From: Candidatus Jorgensenbacteria bacterium RIFCSPLOWO2_12_FULL_42_11 | GTDB lineage: Bacteria > Patescibacteriota > Minisyncoccia > UBA6257 > MFKM01 | NCBI GenBank assembly: GCA_001779575.1 | Contig: MFKM01000027.1 | Coordinates: 1-7,505 of the forward strand | Length of the DNA stretch: 7,505 nt | Direction of reading: 5' to 3' | Shown here: positions 6,140-7,505 of the stretch, piece by piece | Layout of the letters: each line of letters begins with the position of its first letter | Numbering within the stretch: position 1 is the first letter of the stretch | Program-made: the position numbers and the translations under genes | Notes under the pieces: model-generated | Database searches by the model: none | What the model was told of the DNA's origin: nothing | The model's input: the letters and a program-made list of their open reading frames with translations, nothing else

Positions 6140-6148
6140 ATTATACCA
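6140..6148 (-). promoter_or_regulatory. Extended -10 promoter giving a probably leaderless dsbA mRNA
   Basis: TGG (6148-6146) followed by a perfect TATAAT (6145-6140) makes an extended -10 element. Only 8 bases separate it from the dsbA ATG at 6131, so transcription should start at or within about two bases of the start codon. No -35 element was found at the expected distance, where the sequence is CGGGGC. Confidence 0.7.
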
Positions 6149-6163
6149 ACATTAACGAACTTG

Positions 6164-6271
6164 CCCCGTTAGATTTCCTGTGCGCGATGCAGGGATCGAA
6201 CCTGCGACCTCTGCGATGTGAACGCAGCGCTCTACCACTAAGCTAATCGCGCGTTGTTAAATCTAACGGGG
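6164..6271. repeat. Perfect 13-bp inverted repeat enclosing the tRNA gene
   Basis: ccccgttagattt (6164-6176) is the exact inverse of aaatctaacgggg (6259-6271). In the minus-strand transcript the leader arm ends 6 bases before the tRNA and the trailer arm begins 4 bases after it. The precursor could therefore close into a 13-bp stem coaxial with the acceptor stem. No U-run follows the trailer arm, so it is not a standard terminator. Confidence 0.85.
6181..6252 (-). tRNA. tRNA-Val with anticodon CAC
   Basis: A full 72-base cloverleaf can be drawn: acceptor GCGCGAT/ATCGCGC with 7 perfect pairs, D arm GCTT/GAGC with loop AGTGGTA, anticodon stem CTGCG/CGCAG with loop TTCACAT (CAC at positions 34-36), 5-base variable loop AGGTC, T arm GCAGG/CCTGC with loop TTCGATC, and discriminator A. 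CCA is not encoded (the trailer begins CAGG), so it must be added by a nucleotidyltransferase. It reads GUG codons. It lies 38 bases after the rplL stop and is probably cotranscribed with rplJ-rplL. Confidence 0.95.
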
Positions 6272-6290
6272 TGGATGAAGCGAACATTTT

Positions 6291-6668
6291 CTATTGAATT
6301 TCCACCGTAGCGCCAACAGCTTCCAAGTTTTTCTTTAATTCTTCAGCGTCTTCTTTTTTCATTCCTTCTTTAACAGTTTTAGGCGCTCCATCGGCGATAT
6401 TTTTGGCTTCTTTCAATCCGAGTCCGGTAGCTTCTTTGATGAGCTTGATAACGTTGATTTTCTGATCACCGCTGGCTTTCAGAACAACATTGAAAGCGGT
6501 TTTTTCTTCAGCCGCGCCGACGCTCGGTTCTGCCGAGGTCGGCGTTCCGACACCTATGGTCGTCGGAACGGAGACGCCGAATTTTTCCTCTAAACTTTTG
6601 ACCAATTCCGCGAGCTCCACAACGGTTAATTTTTCTACTTTTTCAATTATATCTTTAAATTTTTCCAT
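6291..6668 (-). CDS. rplL: 50S ribosomal protein L7/L12
   Basis: Stalk protein of the large subunit that recruits and stimulates the translation GTPases. The 125 residues match the family length. The N-terminal dimerisation and L10-binding helices span about 1-31 (LTVVELAELVKSLEEKFGV). A flexible hinge rich in T, S, A and P follows (about 35-55), then the C-terminal factor-binding domain (about 56-125) with KINVIKLIKEATGLGLKEAKNIADGAP and VKEGMKKEDAEELKKNLEAVGA. Start and stop are unambiguous. It is separated from rplJ by a 76-base spacer that is almost all palindrome. No Shine-Dalgarno precedes the ATG (upstream bases GTAAAATAAATT). Confidence 0.98.
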   Translation of the reverse strand: MEKFKDIIEKVEKLTVVELAELVKSLEEKFGVSVPTTIGVGTPTSAEPSVGAAEEKTAFNVVLKASGDQKINVIKLIKEATGLGLKEAKNIADGAPKTVKEGMKKEDAEELKKNLEAVGATVEIQ

Positions 6669-6675
6669 AATTTAT

Positions 6676-6742
6676 TTTACGAAGTACGAATTTTTTACGA
6701 ATATACGAATTCGTATATTCGTAATGATTGGTATTTCGTAAA
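6676..6742. repeat. 67-bp near-palindrome filling the rplJ-rplL spacer
   Basis: Bases 6695-6724 form a perfect 30-bp palindrome centred between 6709 and 6710. Outer arms 6676-6687 (tttacgaagtac) and 6731-6742 (gtatttcgtaaa) pair at 11 of 12 positions almost symmetrically around the same centre. The hexamer tacgaa occurs four times left of the centre and its inverse ttcgta three times right of it. The transcript would fold into a long hairpin with no U-run directly after it. Confidence 0.9.
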
Positions 6743-6744
6743 GA

Positions 6745-7236
6745 TTATTTTTCGACCATTTGTTTTGATTTTTCATTCAAAATATATAAAAACATTTTCA
6801 GCGGAGCTGTTAAAACTCCGGCTAATTGGGCCAGTAAAACTTCTCGCGACGGCAAAAGAGCGATTTTTTTGAACAAATCCGACTCCAAAAATTGTTTTTC
6901 TTTCAAATCGTAAGCCCCCAGTATCTTGATGCTTTCAAAAAATTTGTAGACGAGCCTGGCCGTTGAATAGATATCTTTGAGCGCAAAAATCGTCCCCATC
7001 TGTCCCCCGGACACGGATTGGGGGTCAAAATCAATCTCGCTTTTTTTGAAAATAATTTTCAATAACCGTTTTTTGATAACTTTAAACTGAACGCCCAATT
7101 CTTTAAGTTTTTTCTTAAGCGATAAAATCTTTTGAGTGGGAATTTTGCCGAAGTCAACAAAAATCAAACTCTGGCTTTTTCCAAAAAGTTCTTCACCGGC
7201 TTTAATTTCTTTATTTTTTTGTTCTTTTGATTTCAT
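6745..7236 (-). CDS. rplJ: 50S ribosomal protein L10
   Basis: Base of the ribosomal stalk; binds 23S rRNA and carries L7/L12 dimers on its C-terminal helix. At 163 residues it is slightly short for the family. The N-terminal domain contains LIFVDFGKIPTQKILSLKKKLKELGVQFKVIKKRLLK (24-60), where the usual VxKNTL segment is replaced by VIKKRLL. The domain's end carries the typical LLPSREVLLAQLAGVLTAPL (127-146), followed by the L12-binding helix (about 147-163). It is the first gene of rplJ-rplL-tRNA. AGGA lies one base before the ATG, too close for a good Shine-Dalgarno. An L10 leader and attenuator-like hairpin precede it. Confidence 0.95.
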   Translation of the reverse strand: MKSKEQKNKEIKAGEELFGKSQSLIFVDFGKIPTQKILSLKKKLKELGVQFKVIKKRLLKIIFKKSEIDFDPQSVSGGQMGTIFALKDIYSTARLVYKFFESIKILGAYDLKEKQFLESDLFKKIALLPSREVLLAQLAGVLTAPLKMFLYILNEKSKQMVEK

Positions 7237-7241
7237 ATCCT

Positions 7242-7264
7242 AAAAAAATACGGCTGAAAGCCGC
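7242..7264 (-). terminator. Attenuator-like terminator between the L10 leader and rplJ
   Basis: On the minus strand, GCGGCT (7264-7259) pairs with AGCCGT (7255-7250) around a TTC loop, as five Watson-Crick pairs plus one G-U. After one A (7249), seven Ts follow (7248-7242), ending just before the rplJ start at 7236. The short stem would terminate only partially, which fits attenuation under the L10 leader. A nearby AAAAGC/GCTTTT pairing (about 7276-7293) could be part of an alternative fold. Confidence 0.6.
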
Positions 7265-7299
7265 GGGTAATTTCTAAAAGCCAAAAGCTTTTAAGTTTT

Positions 7300-7361
7300 C
7301 CTCGGCAGGATTTAGTCGCGCGCCTTCTTTTAAAGCTATGGCGGGCAAACCTGCTGTCTGC
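7300..7361 (-). promoter_or_regulatory. Ribosomal protein L10 leader (autoregulatory RNA element)
   Basis: The transcript carries AGACAGCAGG (7359-7350) and, 40 bases later, CCUGCCGAGG (7309-7300), the two conserved halves of the known L10 leader. GCAGG pairs with CCUGC to close the element. In bacteria with this leader, excess L10-L12 complex binds it and lowers rplJL expression. It lies between the predicted transcription start (about 7366) and the rplJ start at 7236. The call rests on recalled consensus, not on a covariance search. Confidence 0.8.
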
Positions 7362-7372
7362 GGATTATCCTG

Positions 7373-7401
7373 ATAATATAGCGTCAAGTATCGGGTGTCA
7401 A
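7373..7401 (-). promoter_or_regulatory. Strong sigma-70-type promoter of rplJ-rplL
   Basis: A perfect -35 TTGACA (7401-7396) and a -10 TATTAT (7378-7373, one mismatch) are spaced by 17 bases. Transcription should begin near 7366, just before the L10 leader. The -35 lies between two near-identical 11-base repeats. Confidence 0.78.
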
Positions 7402-7412
7402 GCGTCAGGTAT
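7381..7412. repeat. Direct 11-bp repeat flanking the rplJ -35 element
   Basis: gcgtcaagtat (7381-7391) and gcgtcaggtat (7402-7412) differ at one base and start 21 bp apart, two helical turns. A related unit, ggtgtcaagcg, lies between them. It may be a binding site or one of the degenerate spacer repeats common in this window. Confidence 0.55.
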
Positions 7413-7420
7413 AACCCCCC

Positions 7421-7505
7421 TTACTCTTTAATCAACGGCACAAAGCTGAAACCGAAAAACTCTTTCTTTTCAAATTCATTTTGGCCGATTTTGTCCAAAA
7501 CCACG
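7421..7505 (-). CDS. C-terminal end of an unidentified protein
   Basis: An open frame enters from the right edge and ends at TAA (7423-7421). It gives 27 residues beginning VVLDKIGQNEFEKKEFFGF and ending VPLIKE. VVLDK followed by a short hydrophobic C-terminal strand faintly recalls orotate-type phosphoribosyltransferases, but this is too little to assign a family. It could also be a chance open frame, although its amino-acid mix looks like real coding. It is not rplA or rplK, which often precede rplJ. Confidence 0.5.
   Translation of the reverse strand, partial: VVLDKIGQNEFEKKEFFGFSFVPLIKE

Noticed and set aside
4815..6252. Mobile element integrated at the tRNA-Val 3' end
   Set aside because: No integrase, and no second copy of the tRNA 3' end sequence was found in the window. 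The two genes look like ordinary chromosomal genes despite the codon bias.
6259..6290. Intrinsic terminator directly after rplL
   Set aside because: The GGGG/CCCC arm pairs only across the tRNA and no U-run follows, so it is a precursor stem rather than a standard terminator.

Overview
The window looks like chromosomal DNA of a small-genome member of the Patescibacteria (Candidate Phyla Radiation, probably Parcubacteria-like). This is inferred from protein style, not from a database search. The signs are a MurF without its N-terminal domain but with a hydrophobic insert, short lysine-rich ribosomal proteins, almost no Shine-Dalgarno sequences, AT-rich repeat-filled spacers, and a tRNA without an encoded CCA. 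All nine protein genes, the tRNA and one gene fragment lie on the minus strand, so the window reads functionally from right (7505) to left (1).

Right end (7505 to about 6291): the C-terminus of an unidentified gene is followed by a strong promoter and an L10-type autoregulatory leader with an attenuator-like hairpin. Next come rplJ (L10) and rplL (L7/L12), separated by a 67-bp near-palindrome. A tRNA-Val(CAC) follows, enclosed by a perfect 13-bp inverted repeat.

Middle (6148 to 4778): a two-gene unit starts at an extended -10 promoter so close to the ATG that the mRNA should be leaderless. It encodes a membrane-anchored DsbA-like thiol oxidoreductase (CPYC) and, directly abutting, a membrane-anchored histidine-rich protein of unknown function. 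It ends at a clear intrinsic terminator. The dsbA gene prefers GCG for alanine, unlike murF.

Left part (4777 to 1): a dcw-type division and cell-wall operon in the order mraZ, rsmH, ftsL, ftsI, murF, with no murE between ftsI and murF. It is driven by a near-consensus promoter. The mraZ upstream region carries five TTATNCACA-like DnaA-box matches. Three of them, read on the coding strand, are GTGGATAA boxes that together with one GTGGGGAA box resemble an MraZ operator, so DnaA and MraZ could compete for the same bases. murF runs off the left edge inside an exact, in-frame 33-bp tandem duplication.

The most rewarding places are the mraZ control region, the tRNA-enclosing stem, the spacer palindromes, the DsbA plus histidine-rich protein pair, and the murF duplication. 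I see no CRISPR array, transposase, phage gene or defence system.
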